A DNA stretch of 55,033 nucleotides from Anaerolineae bacterium CG2_30_57_67 (GCA_001872455.1 MNXJ01000050.1:1-55033), one strand, 5' to 3'. Shown: positions 33,814 to 40,855, counted from the stretch's first letter. Numbers and translations are program-made. The notes: generated by a model not told the origin, from the letters alone.

Positions 33814-34139
33814 TGCAGAGCAACTACCTCGGTAACGATTTGGGGAACGCGCGTTTTTTCAAGTCCCGCTGGACATTTTTTCAGCAGGCTCGATAGGGTT
33901 GTCTCGCGCTCCGCGTTGCGGACGTATCCGCTCACATGGATTTCCGCCCCGCCCTCGATGACAATCCCATGCGATGCCGCATCTGGCAGGAGGACTGTTA
34001 CCAGGTCGTTTGGGCCTCCGTCACGCGGCGGGAGGAACATCGGACGTTTTATGGACAAGCGCACCAGGCGGTCAGCGCCGAAAGTCCAGGACTGAAGGAC
34101 GCGGCCAATCAGAAAAACGTGGTTTGCGTGGTGGGTCAT
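33774..34139 (-). CDS. SSB/OB-fold-like protein
   Basis: 121 residues. The start NHVFLIGRVLQSWTFGADRL, with strands at VTVLLP and AEIHVSGYVRN, resembles a single OB fold of the SSB/PriB type, but without an acidic tail. The ribosome site AAAGGAG is good. It is one of three such proteins on the element. A role in protecting transferred or replicating single strands is likely but inferred. Confidence 0.6.
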   Translation of the reverse strand: MTHHANHVFLIGRVLQSWTFGADRLVRLSIKRPMFLPPRDGGPNDLVTVLLPDAASHGIVIEGGAEIHVSGYVRNAERETTLSSLLKKCPAGLEKTRVPQIVTEVVALQWQMIQPDPPPAK

Positions 34140-34172
34140 TTTGTTGCTCCTTTTTGTAGAAAGAAGAAGAAA

Positions 34173-34196
34173 AGACGCGCTCTGGTGAGCGTGTCT
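34173..34196 (-). terminator. Terminator-like hairpin
   Basis: A 10-bp stem (34173-34182 with 34187-34196, one G-T pair) and a 4-nt loop, followed on the minus strand by TTTCTTCTTC. It follows the small membrane gene. A weaker fold (34217-34257) lies between this hairpin and that stop codon. Confidence 0.6.
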
Positions 34197-34261
34197 TCAT
34201 GGTGGTGGAAGCAGTTAATTGGGTTGAAAGGTGCGCGGACAGGAAAGCCGCGCAATTCTCC

Positions 34262-34390
34262 CTACATCATCATTCGGCGGTCAATCTCGGCTTGACCGCT
34301 TACTGCGTACCATATGGTACGGGCAGCGCTAATCATCGAGAACAGAATTACAGCGCCAAGAATGATGATAATTACGGTAGTTGAAGTCAT
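34262..34390 (-). CDS. Small single-span membrane protein (42 residues)
   Basis: From the ATG at 34390, preceded by GGGAG: MTSTTVIIIILGAVILFSMI begins a protein with one membrane helix and a short basic and acidic tail. The length is too small for family recognition. It lies between structured spacers on both sides. Confidence 0.6.
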   Translation of the reverse strand: MTSTTVIIIILGAVILFSMISAARTIWYAVSGQAEIDRRMMM

Positions 34391-34442
34391 GATAGTCTCC
34401 CTCGGTTGTGTGTGGTTTTGTCCCAGACGAGTAGCCTGGGGG

Positions 34443-34492
34443 AAGGTTGAAGCCTCCGAAAGATGGCTACATCTTTCGGAGGCTTCAACCTT
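34443..34492. repeat. 23-bp perfect hairpin with 4-nt loop
   Basis: 34443-34465 is the exact reverse complement of 34470-34492. It sits between tRNA-like element 2 and the next gene's ribosome site. In RNA this would be a very stable rod. No T tract follows. Confidence 0.85.
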
Positions 34493-34545
34493 GACACACA
34501 CAAAAAAGGGGACTACCAAGACCAGAACGGCTTTCCTGTCCGCAG

Positions 34546-34617
34546 TCATCCAACCAGGAGTCGAACCTGGCTTCCTGCTTGTCCGGGGAAACAAGCGGCG
34601 AAGTGCCGACTGGATGA
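34546..34617 (-). ncRNA. tRNA-like element 2: near-complete cloverleaf with odd anticodon loop
   Basis: The minus strand gives 7-bp acceptor TCATCCA/TGGATGA, linker GT, a D-arm-like stem CGGC/GCCG with a 5-nt loop lacking the conserved GG, a stem CTTGT/ACAAG with an 8-nt loop TTCCCCGG, and a perfect T-arm CCAGG/CCTGG with loop TTCGACT. Length 72. A normal tRNA has a 7-nt anticodon loop. It could be a divergent tRNA-Gly (CCC), a frameshift-type tRNA, or a non-translating tRNA mimic. No CCA is encoded. Confidence 0.6.
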
Positions 34618-34621
34618 AGTT

Positions 34622-34647
34622 CCCTGGTGTGTCGGTACACACCAGGG
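34622..34647. repeat. 11-bp perfect hairpin after the SSB-like gene
   Basis: CCCTGGTGTGT and its exact complement flank a 4-nt loop, 29 bp after the stop of the SSB-like gene and 4 bp before tRNA-like element 2. Confidence 0.7.
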
Positions 34648-34676
34648 GGAGCAGCGCGTAACGCGCAGCCACTCGT

Positions 34677-35081
34677 TTACAGTTCGCCTTCGAGTTCGGT
34701 AGGAGCGGGAGCGTCGTCATTGATGCGCTCGACCTTGTAGGCATACAAGGTCATGGACTGACGGACGTTTTCGTTTTTGTCAGTCCATTCGTCCAGTCCG
34801 ATGTGGCCGTAGGCCACAAATTTGTCGCCTTTCTTGATGGCGTCAAGTGCCACGACTTCCGCGCCTGGCTCCGTGTTAGGCGAGAACGCCTTCACCGTGA
34901 ACCAGATAGATGGAAGAAATTCTCCCGAGGCCTTGTCTTTGCCCTGGGAGAAAAAACCACGGACGCTCGCCCAGGGTTTTCCGGCAGAGCCGTACTTCAT
35001 TTCGCCGTCACTGGCGGCCTGAAGTTGAATTTTGAGCGCGTTTTCGCGGCGAACAGTTGCACTTGCAGTATTGGTAGACAT
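34677..35081 (-). CDS. SSB-like OB-fold protein of the element
   Basis: 134 residues. The layout, with AGKPWASVRGFFSQGKDKAS, SIWFTVKAFSPNTEPG, KKGDKFVAYGHIGLDEWTDK and MTLYAYKVERI, follows an SSB-type OB fold. The acidic C-terminus (TELEGEL) lacks the DDIPF tip. The start has GGAGG at 5 bp. It probably binds single-stranded DNA during transfer or recombination. Confidence 0.72.
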   Translation of the reverse strand: MSTNTASATVRRENALKIQLQAASDGEMKYGSAGKPWASVRGFFSQGKDKASGEFLPSIWFTVKAFSPNTEPGAEVVALDAIKKGDKFVAYGHIGLDEWTDKNENVRQSMTLYAYKVERINDDAPAPTELEGEL

Positions 35082-35132
35082 TGATACCTCCGTAGGTTAG
35101 AAAATTAGAGAGCAACCAGGTAGGTCGCTTGC

Positions 35133-36011
35133 TCACGATTTGGGGGGCGCTTGCTTGCATACCTCGGCCAGCGGGCAGTAGTCACATGCCCAGGCGTCAT
35201 CGCTGCCATCCGCCAGGGCGGGGGGCATTTCGTCAGCGAACAACAGGTCGAGCTGCGCCTTGATGCGAGCCACCGTAGCGGCTTCATCAAGTGTTACGGG
35301 AACGCGCACTATCTCCTTGGGGCCGAGATAGATTACCTCCCCAGCCTTGACGGGCGTGCCAGCCTTCGCCAGCAGTAGCGCATACATGCGCAATTGCCAG
35401 GTGTGCGAGGTGCGCGGCGCTGGGGCGTCGTAGGTGGAGAATATGGCCTGCTGGCCGACTTCCCCACAGTTCGGGCAGGTGTACTTTCTCGCTCTGCCCA
35501 ACTTTATGACCTCTGCCCCACATTGGCAGGCGTAGTGGCGTCTACCCCGAGGTGGATTCTCGGTGACTTTGTAGTCGTAGACTACGCCGTCGCGCACCAA
35601 GTCCGGCTTTCCTGTCAGCCTGACTACGCGCCCATTTCGGCGGAACACCCATTCCAGCCGCTTTTCGGCCTCGCCAGTGGCGAGACGTTCTAGCACGCCG
35701 TGAATCCAGGTGCCTCTTTGCATTCGGTACAGGCCGCCGAGTAGTTCGTAGTACCCGTGTATGGCTTCAAGCCTCGTCCGGCGGGCGCACTTGATGAGTT
35801 CCGTGACGGAAATCACCAAGTCCTCCCCTGGCGCTTTTTGGAAAGCTGGGCGGCGTTGAACGACAGCCGCCAGCACTTCGGGCGGGAATGGACATGGTTT
35901 TCCGCCTCTGGCAGCGCAGGCTGCGCAATCGGCAAAAGCGACGCTCGCGTCATCCACTGGGCAGATGATGCCCAGTAAGCCCGTTGTGTTCGTTGTGTTC
36001 GTTGTGTTCAT
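35133..36011 (-). CDS. Cas4/RecB-like PD-(D/E)XK nuclease with Fe-S and zinc cysteines
   Basis: 292 residues from the ATG at 36011, with GGAGG upstream. The nuclease core has H104 (WIHG), D137 (GKPDLV) and D146-K148 (YDYK). One N-terminal cysteine (C75, IKCARR) plus three near the end (C276, C279, C285 in WACDYCPLAEVC) match the Cas4/AddB iron-sulfur pattern. A CQCG...CPNC ribbon is inserted in the middle, and four more cysteines lie before residue 45. It probably trims DNA ends for the Rad52-like protein. No cas genes are present, so a CRISPR link is not supported. Confidence 0.82.
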   Translation of the reverse strand: MNTTNTTNTTGLLGIICPVDDASVAFADCAACAARGGKPCPFPPEVLAAVVQRRPAFQKAPGEDLVISVTELIKCARRTRLEAIHGYYELLGGLYRMQRGTWIHGVLERLATGEAEKRLEWVFRRNGRVVRLTGKPDLVRDGVVYDYKVTENPPRGRRHYACQCGAEVIKLGRARKYTCPNCGEVGQQAIFSTYDAPAPRTSHTWQLRMYALLLAKAGTPVKAGEVIYLGPKEIVRVPVTLDEAATVARIKAQLDLLFADEMPPALADGSDDAWACDYCPLAEVCKQAPPKS

Positions 36012-36047
36012 AGGTAGATGCCTCCGTTTGTGTTGTTTGGCGAGCGG

Positions 36048-36103
36048 CGAATGCCACTCTTCCAGGCTGCCGATGGGGCGGCAGCCTGGAAGAGTGGCAT
36101 TCG
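36048..36103. repeat. 25-bp perfect hairpin with 6-nt loop
   Basis: 36048-36072 pairs exactly with 36079-36103, just upstream of the ribosome site of the nuclease gene. It is the longest perfect stem in the window. No T tract follows on either side. Confidence 0.88.
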
Positions 36104-36120
36104 GAAGTTTCAAAAAGAAT

Positions 36121-36144
36121 GGAGCAGGTAGGGTGGCCTGCTCC
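36121..36144. repeat. 8-bp hairpin in the same spacer
   Basis: GGAGCAGG and CCTGCTCC flank an 8-nt loop. The remaining part of the spacer (36145-36290) has smaller pairings, such as GGATGC/GCATCC at 36170-36192, and no gene. Confidence 0.55.
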
Positions 36145-36293
36145 ATCGCTCTCTCAATCCCCTAGACTCGGATGCTGCCTTGTGAGGCATCCTGTCGCCG
36201 TAGGACTACACCGGAGAGCGGATGCCGGAGATGTGTACGGCGGGAGGGGGTGATTCACAAGGCTTACGCAGGAGTAGGAGAAGAAAAAGCAAG

Positions 36294-36340
36294 TTCCCTG
36301 GTTGGTCACGAACCAACTGGGCGCTTTACGCACCAGGGAA
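36294..36340 (-). ncRNA. tRNA-like element 3: acceptor plus D-like and T-like hairpins
   Basis: Four bp after a stop codon the minus strand folds into a 7-bp acceptor (36334-36340 with 36294-36300), linker GT, hairpin GCG/CGC with a 5-nt loop (36321-36331), CCA, and a T-arm GTTGG/CCAAC with T-loop TTCGTGA (36301-36317). The spacing copies tRNA topology, but the anticodon arm is absent. Length 47. Confidence 0.55.
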
Positions 36341-36344
36341 AACG

Positions 36345-37103
36345 TCAAGAAAAAACAACCAGGCGAGAAACGACCACATGCACGGACTCTTGCGTTGCTA
36401 CAATGTCGTGCGTTGCGCCTGGTTCTGGCAGGCGCTCAATCATGGCGGTAGTTTCCGGGTCGCCCCGCCGCGCGAGCGCAGCGAATAGCGACTGTTGGTA
36501 GGTCAGCGATTGCAGTGTGCCGGTAATGCGTACACGGGATTTGGAACGCAATTGGATTTCGCGCCCGCCGACCTGCCCGTCTTTGATAACCACCGTCACA
36601 TAGTGCGGTTGGCGTCTCATCTGGCCGCGATTGCCTTTCTGGTTTGACGCGATTGTAAATGCGTCATAGGCGGCAATACGCAGGTAGGTGTTGTCGGCGT
36701 GCTGCCATTGCTTTGCGATGATGCCATCCAGATTCGATTCGCTGGTTGCGCCGTCATCGGTGCAGGTCGTTGCGCCGTTGGCGTACATCATCGTGTTGAT
36801 GCGCTTGAATGTGATGGCCTGCCATGCGGGGCGGTCAGCCTCAGGCACATTGTCGAGGAACGATTTTGCGCCTGCGTTCTCCAGAAATCGGAAAACGGTC
36901 TCCTCAAATTGATGATGGAAAAGATAGCCAGATAGGGTGAGATTATCCCCTGCCTGGAGAGTTTGAGGCGGAGCGGCAAGCAGCGCGTTGGCGTAGTTAC
37001 GTTCACCAATCAGGAGCCGCGCAAAAACATCGGTGCGGCCCCAGACGCGGCGAACCTTACCACGCAAGACGGTAGTATTTGTGTCGAACTGTTCGGTTCT
37101 CAT
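36345..37103 (-). CDS. Hypothetical protein with OB-fold-like segments
   Basis: 252 residues from the ATG at 37103, preceded by AAGGA. The N-terminal part (TVLRGKVRRVWGRTDVFARL, then GDNLTLSGYLF) and the C-terminal part (YVTVVIKDG, then SRVRITGTLQSL) each resemble OB-fold strands, so this may be a two-OB single-strand binder. No catalytic motif is seen. It lies between the Rad52-like and nuclease genes, which fits a DNA-recombination role. Confidence 0.55.
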   Translation of the reverse strand: MRTEQFDTNTTVLRGKVRRVWGRTDVFARLLIGERNYANALLAAPPQTLQAGDNLTLSGYLFHHQFEETVFRFLENAGAKSFLDNVPEADRPAWQAITFKRINTMMYANGATTCTDDGATSESNLDGIIAKQWQHADNTYLRIAAYDAFTIASNQKGNRGQMRRQPHYVTVVIKDGQVGGREIQLRSKSRVRITGTLQSLTYQQSLFAALARRGDPETTAMIERLPEPGATHDIVATQESVHVVVSRLVVFS

Positions 37104-37173
37104 GTGTCCTTTTTCCTTTTCGGAATAACTCGTTTGATAAAGCACTCGTTTCTCGGTTGTCAAGGTGCTATCG

Positions 37174-37198
37174 GCATTGTCCTCAGAGGACAATGCCA
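37174..37198. repeat. 11-bp perfect hairpin
   Basis: GGCATTGTCCT and its exact complement flank a 3-nt loop in the spacer between the Rad52-like gene and the OB-like gene. Confidence 0.65.
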
Positions 37199-37212
37199 GG
37201 AAGTTGTCAGGA

Positions 37213-37237
37213 GCAGGGAGACGGTGAGTCTCCCTGC
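37213..37237. repeat. 10-bp perfect hairpin
   Basis: GCAGGGAGAC and its exact complement flank a 5-nt loop, 14 bp after the stop of the Rad52-like gene. Confidence 0.65.
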
Positions 37238-37251
37238 CGAGCCGGAGATGA

Positions 37252-38046
37252 CTAGATTTCCTCGATGGCTTCCTTTCCGGCGGGTGCCGCGGCTTTGGGA
37301 GCGGCGGCGGGATGGCGTCGAGCCAGAAGCGCCGTTGCGTTTGCCCGCAGGACTTCCGTTCCCTTGTCGGTCAGGTTCTTGGCGTACCAATCCAGAACTT
37401 TGTCATCCTGGTCGCCGAGCGCCTGCCCAGCCCGTTTGCCGAGCGGTATGATGTAGCCTTCCAAGTCAGCAGCGGCGGGAGCAGATTTTGGAGTGGTCGG
37501 AATCGGAGGAGTCCTGGAGGTCGTCGCGGCCCCGGCTTTGACGGTCTTGTGAGACCGTTTACCCAGGTACACGCTCTCCTGAAACCCTAGGTTCGAGACA
37601 GCCTTGCCTAGCGCGTTTGTTACCGAGCCAGACATGGCAAAGCCTGCATTTGAATTCTCGCTCGCCCCAGTGGATGGGACGAGGCACCTGACTATCTCCC
37701 CATCCACTGCGAGCGTGTACCAGAAGGTCAATCGCGTTAGAGTAGCCGTAACCACCTCGCGCGTCCCAGTCGATGTCTTTTGCGTCCGCTGGGAGAGAAG
37801 GATGTCCTCGGGGTTATAGTCAACCCCCCATCCAAAGCCACACAGACCGAACAGTTTGTTCAGCACCCGGCGCATATGCGCCGGGTCAATATCTGTCAGG
37901 TCTGCTCCGCCGGGAATGGCGGAATAAGCATCTGCTGGGAGCAGCGCGTCCAGTTCGGTAATCACCTGGGGCATGAGGTAACCCGTGCGGGTGGTGATGG
38001 CCGCATACGCGGCGGAAGCGGAAGGTGAAGCATTTTCAGTAGTCAT
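37252..38046 (-). CDS. Rad52-like single-strand annealing protein
   Basis: 264 residues. The segment HMRRVLNKLFGLCGFGWGVD, followed by a strand region ATLTRLTFWYTLAVDG and the helix SGSVTNALGKAVSNLGF, has the pattern of Rad52/Rad22-type annealing proteins of phages and mobile elements. The C-terminal third is Ala/Pro-rich and ends in an acidic tip, as in many such proteins that contact SSB. With a Cas4-like nuclease and SSB-like proteins in the same operon it would make a complete strand-annealing recombination set. The start has AGGAG upstream. Confidence 0.75.
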   Translation of the reverse strand: MTTENASPSASAAYAAITTRTGYLMPQVITELDALLPADAYSAIPGGADLTDIDPAHMRRVLNKLFGLCGFGWGVDYNPEDILLSQRTQKTSTGTREVVTATLTRLTFWYTLAVDGEIVRCLVPSTGASENSNAGFAMSGSVTNALGKAVSNLGFQESVYLGKRSHKTVKAGAATTSRTPPIPTTPKSAPAAADLEGYIIPLGKRAGQALGDQDDKVLDWYAKNLTDKGTEVLRANATALLARRHPAAAPKAAAPAGKEAIEEI

Positions 38047-38057
38047 TTTTTCTCCTG

Positions 38058-38080
38058 TGCGTCCAGGCCAACTGGACGCA
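38058..38080. repeat. 9-bp hairpin upstream of the Rad52-like gene
   Basis: TGCGTCCAG and its exact complement flank a 5-nt loop, close to the ribosome site. Confidence 0.6.
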
Positions 38081-38161
38081 GATTGAACATACGTCAGTTG
38101 GTGGGTGGGCGCCGGAGATTCCGGCTGTTAAGGTGCAAGAGGGGCGGAAAGCCTCTCAAAT

Positions 38162-38205
38162 CATCCGGCTGGACTTGCACCAGCCTGGCCGCGTAACGGC
38201 GGATG
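38162..38205 (-). ncRNA. tRNA-like element 4 (T-loop TGCAAGT)
   Basis: On the minus strand: acceptor-like CATCC/GGATG, extendable by AAAT/ATTT with a 2-nt bulge; hairpin GCCG/CGGC with a 5-nt loop; and a 6-bp arm GGCTGG/CCAGCC with loop TGCAAGT, which keeps C56, A58 and T60 of a T-loop. There is no anticodon arm. Confidence 0.45.
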
Positions 38206-38217
38206 TGATTTTTAAGG

Positions 38218-38244
38218 TAGAGATGATTTTGTGAATCATCTCTA
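38218..38244. repeat. 11-bp hairpin after the small membrane gene
   Basis: TAGAGATGATT and its exact complement flank a 5-nt loop, 32 bp beyond the stop of the gene at 38277-38486. Confidence 0.6.
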
Positions 38245-38276
38245 GAACAATTGCAAAAACAGGAAACCCGGACGGG

Positions 38277-38486
38277 TTAGATTGAGTAATTCCTGTCGTC
38301 GAACTCCACATCTGGCTGCGAAGTGCGGTCAGATGATGTATCAGACGACTTAGATTTACCCGATGATAACCGCTTGACAGTTAGCACGATGTTCAGCACT
38401 ATTGTCAAAACGAAGGTGATGGGCAGCAGGATGGTTACGATACCCTGGATGTGCATGACCTTTGGTAACAACTCGGCGAATGGCAT
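38277..38486 (-). CDS. Small membrane protein (69 residues)
   Basis: From the ATG at 38486, preceded by AAGGAG: one long membrane helix (GIVTILLPITFVLTIVLNIV) and a Ser/Asp-rich cytosolic tail. The family is not recognised. It could belong to the transfer apparatus or to entry exclusion; nothing decides this. Confidence 0.62.
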   Translation of the reverse strand: MPFAELLPKVMHIQGIVTILLPITFVLTIVLNIVLTVKRLSSGKSKSSDTSSDRTSQPDVEFDDRNYSI

Positions 38487-38512
38487 TGACTTCTCCTTGT
38501 GAATGAGTGGAA

Positions 38513-38568
38513 GATTATGAGTTTCGGAGCGCAAACAAGTCATTGCCTGCGCTATGAAACTCATAATC
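38513..38568. repeat. 13-bp inverted repeat with nested 6-bp pair
   Basis: GATTATGAGTTTC (38513-38525) pairs exactly with 38556-38568, and AGCGCA/TGCGCT (38528-38533, 38548-38553) pairs inside, giving an extended rod upstream of the small membrane gene. Confidence 0.65.
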
Positions 38569-38644
38569 AAACTCATCGAGTGTTACGAGGGGCTTCCTTT
38601 TTTGTTAATGTTCGCTCGGACAGGGGTCGTGTCCACCGCCGAAA

Positions 38645-38688
38645 TCGCCTGCGCGGACTTGCACCGCGCTTCGCACTATGCCAGGCGA
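38645..38688 (-). ncRNA. tRNA-like element 5 (T-loop TGCAAGT)
   Basis: Four bp after a stop codon the minus strand shows a 6-7 bp acceptor (TCGCCTG with CAGGCGA), a short GCA/TGC hairpin, and a 6-bp arm GCGCGG/CCGCGC with loop TGCAAGT, the same loop as in element 4. Length 44. Confidence 0.45.
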
Positions 38689-38692
38689 ATGA

Positions 38693-38926
38693 TTAGAAAA
38701 CTATTGTTTCTTTTGGGTTGCGTACCGGTGCAGGATTATCCAGCGCCACAGGGCGGACTTTCCACTTGCCGAAAACCATCAGCAGCGCAGTCGTCAGACC
38801 AATTAAGCCCATGAACAGGTAAGCGGCGTAGGGAAGGCCCTCTACGCTGCCGCCTGGGTCTACGAGAGCCAGGGCAGCGTAGAAAAGGACATTGAATGCC
38901 GAGAGTGTCATCAGGATGTATTTCAT
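38693..38926 (-). CDS. Small membrane protein with two helices (77 residues)
   Basis: Begins MKYILMTLSAFNVLFYAALA and has a second helix AYLFMGLIGLTTALLMVFG, with a short Pro-rich tail. The start at 38926 lies 4 bp after the stop of the replication-relaxation-like gene, so the two are probably coupled. The family is not recognised. Confidence 0.65.
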   Translation of the reverse strand: MKYILMTLSAFNVLFYAALALVDPGGSVEGLPYAAYLFMGLIGLTTALLMVFGKWKVRPVALDNPAPVRNPKETIVF

Positions 38927-38930
38927 CTCT

Positions 38931-40109
38931 CTACCAAGTTTCTGCCCAAAGGGGCGTAGATGGAGGTATTTCTGTAAATTTTGTTGCAATCAGTGTTTCG
39001 ACATCGGTGGCTTGCCCAGAACCAATATTGCGGCAGTCGGAAATCAATTGTTTGCGCTCTGCGACATTGCGGGCAACCAGGGCAATTGTTCCGCCGTTCA
39101 GAGCGGCGTTCATGCGCCACTTGGCATTCTCCTCGTGCAGGCGCGTGCCGGTCTCGACCTCAACGTATTTTGCGCCATCTGGCTCGGTGAGCAGCATATC
39201 TGGCCTGGCGTTGCCCTCGACCTCGGGCAGAATGTTCACGGACATTCCTCGCGTCCTTGCGCTGGTTGCCGTCAGCAAAATAGCCAGGGTGTGTTCTTCC
39301 TGCTTCTCGCCTTCGTGCAGGCGCAGCAGGCGCTCCCACTCGCTTTCGACAACAGGCCAGTCCCAGATACCGCACAAAGTCGCGCCTTCGGCGGAGAGCC
39401 TGGCAACCACTAATCTCGTGGGTGCGTTGCCGCTGATGTTCATGGCTAATGTTTGACGCACAATCAAGCCGGATGTATCCAGCGCATCCAGCACGCGCCG
39501 GATGGAGCCAGAGCGACCTTGCACGCCGCTTTCTGCGCCCAGCAGGTTGCCAATCTCCACCTGCACAGACAGACCGCCTGCCAGCAATTTCAAGGCGCTG
39601 ACACGGCGATACAGGTTCAGGTCAGCATCCGCCTTGCTTACACCCACAGGAATTTTGAAGCGCCCAGCATAGGCCGCTGGGATGCGCGGGATGTCGTAGT
39701 GCGGCGTTTCGACAATCACCCTGTGTTGCGTCGCGGCGGGAGAAGGCGGCGTTGCAACTTCTCGCGGAAGAAGCGCCACCGCTTTGGCAGTTGCAGCGCG
39801 TTCCTGTTTCAGCAACGCCACTTCCCGTTCCAGCCGCGCCGTGACAGTGTAGTGCGCATCTCCCCAGCCGGACGCCTGTTGCGCCGCGCCGGAGAAGAAG
39901 GTGCGCCAATCGTCTGGCTTCCAGCCGCCGGGGGCGGTGGGGTCTTTTTGGCGCATGGCCTCCAGTTTCGCTCCGTCCGTGCGATAGGCAACCTCGGTCA
40001 GAATCGCGGTCAATGCCCGCGCCTTTTTTTCGGCCATTTCGCGGAACGTCTGCTCTGCCGTGAGCATGTCGGCGAGCATATTGTTTTGGACGCCGCTAGT
40101 TGCCGCCAT
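38931..40109 (-). CDS. Replication-relaxation-like protein (winged helix plus nuclease-like domain)
   Basis: 392 residues from the ATG at 40109; AGGAG precedes it, and a TTG 6 bp earlier is a less likely start. The middle contains a winged-helix segment (ALKLLAGGLSVQVEIGNLLG, then IRRVLDALDTSGLIVRQ). The C-terminal domain has RPDMLLTEPDGAKYVEVETG, a PD-(D/E)XK-like pattern seen in proteins annotated as replication-relaxation (Replic_Relax), which occur on conjugative plasmids and elements. No HUH or MOB relaxase motif is visible. It is the best candidate in the window for a protein acting on the transfer or replication origin. Confidence 0.62.
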   Translation of the reverse strand: MAATSGVQNNMLADMLTAEQTFREMAEKKARALTAILTEVAYRTDGAKLEAMRQKDPTAPGGWKPDDWRTFFSGAAQQASGWGDAHYTVTARLEREVALLKQERAATAKAVALLPREVATPPSPAATQHRVIVETPHYDIPRIPAAYAGRFKIPVGVSKADADLNLYRRVSALKLLAGGLSVQVEIGNLLGAESGVQGRSGSIRRVLDALDTSGLIVRQTLAMNISGNAPTRLVVARLSAEGATLCGIWDWPVVESEWERLLRLHEGEKQEEHTLAILLTATSARTRGMSVNILPEVEGNARPDMLLTEPDGAKYVEVETGTRLHEENAKWRMNAALNGGTIALVARNVAERKQLISDCRNIGSGQATDVETLIATKFTEIPPSTPLWAETW

Positions 40110-40566
40110 TGGCAATATGCTCCTGTGCCTGCAAGGTTGCCGCGACAGCGGCGTTGTACGACTGGTTGCCGATGCTCCAGCCCCAGGTGGCGTCTAGAGC
40201 GGCCTGGAGCGCAGCGCGTTCATCCGCCAGGCTTTCGGCGCTCCCGATGTCAATATCGCGCTGGATGGATTGCCCTACAATCTGGACGCGGGCTGGATTC
40301 TCGCTTGCGCCTGCGTTGAGGATGTCAGCCAGTTGATTTACATCAGCGGCCAGCACGCGCCGCTCGGAAGATTCCTGCCGGGTAACCTTGCGAACTTGCC
40401 ATTCCTGCCAGGACAGCACCCTCACTGGGTCAGGTGTGAAAACTTTTCCCAGACCGACAACTGCCGCAAAGCACAGCACGATGATAGCAATCGCCAGTTC
40501 GTTTCTCTTCAGAATGGACAAGTCAATTTCCACAGGCAGAAAATCCTTTCCTTCATATCTTCGCAT
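40096..40566 (-). CDS. Single-span membrane protein, unknown family
   Basis: 156 residues. A short cytosolic N-terminus, one helix (ELAIAIIVLCFAAVVGLGKV, about 28-47), then a helical, charged extracellular part. It overlaps the next gene by 14 bp. Such a topology is common for assembly factors of secretion systems, but the family was not recognised. Confidence 0.65.
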   Translation of the reverse strand: MRRYEGKDFLPVEIDLSILKRNELAIAIIVLCFAAVVGLGKVFTPDPVRVLSWQEWQVRKVTRQESSERRVLAADVNQLADILNAGASENPARVQIVGQSIQRDIDIGSAESLADERAALQAALDATWGWSIGNQSYNAAVAATLQAQEHIANGGN

Positions 40567-40627
40567 CTTCGCCTACGGCGTGGTTGATGACATGCTCATA
40601 GTGGGCGCATCATCTCTTTCCGGTTGT

Positions 40628-40765
40628 TTATCGCAGGTACGAACCGACCACGCGGGCGAGACGCCCATAGTACGCAGTCAGCGTACCCGCCAGTAGCCGT
40701 CCCACGATAGCCGTAAGCGCCATTCGCGCGAGCATCGCCCACATCAAACCGGCCATTGATTTCAT
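40628..40765 (-). CDS. Very small membrane protein (45 residues)
   Basis: A strong GGAGG sequence lies 5 bp before an ATG at 40765. The frame reads MKSMAGLMWAMLARMALTAI and continues as a hydrophobic helix with Arg residues to a stop at 40628. It is short but well supported by its ribosome site. The segment 40567-40627 holds nothing else. Confidence 0.55.
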   Translation of the reverse strand: MKSMAGLMWAMLARMALTAIVGRLLAGTLTAYYGRLARVVGSYLR

Positions 40766-40818
40766 GTCCACCTCCATCCAGACGAAAAGGGTTAGGGTGG
40801 ACGGCTGGCGTCACAGTG

Positions 40819-40853
40819 CCGTCAGGCCGCCCCGGGGGAACGGTCTGACGGCG
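40819..40853. repeat. Imperfect hairpin after the TadG-like gene
   Basis: CCGTCAGGCCG and CGGTCTGACGG pair with one mismatch around a GC-rich centre, just after the stop of the TadG-like gene. Confidence 0.5.
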
Positions 40854-40855
40854 CA

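Noticed and set aside
38162-38688. Cobalamin-type riboswitch suggested by GGTGCAAGTCC
   Set aside because: The motif occurs in two 44-nt folds without the large conserved core, and the downstream genes are not related to B12.
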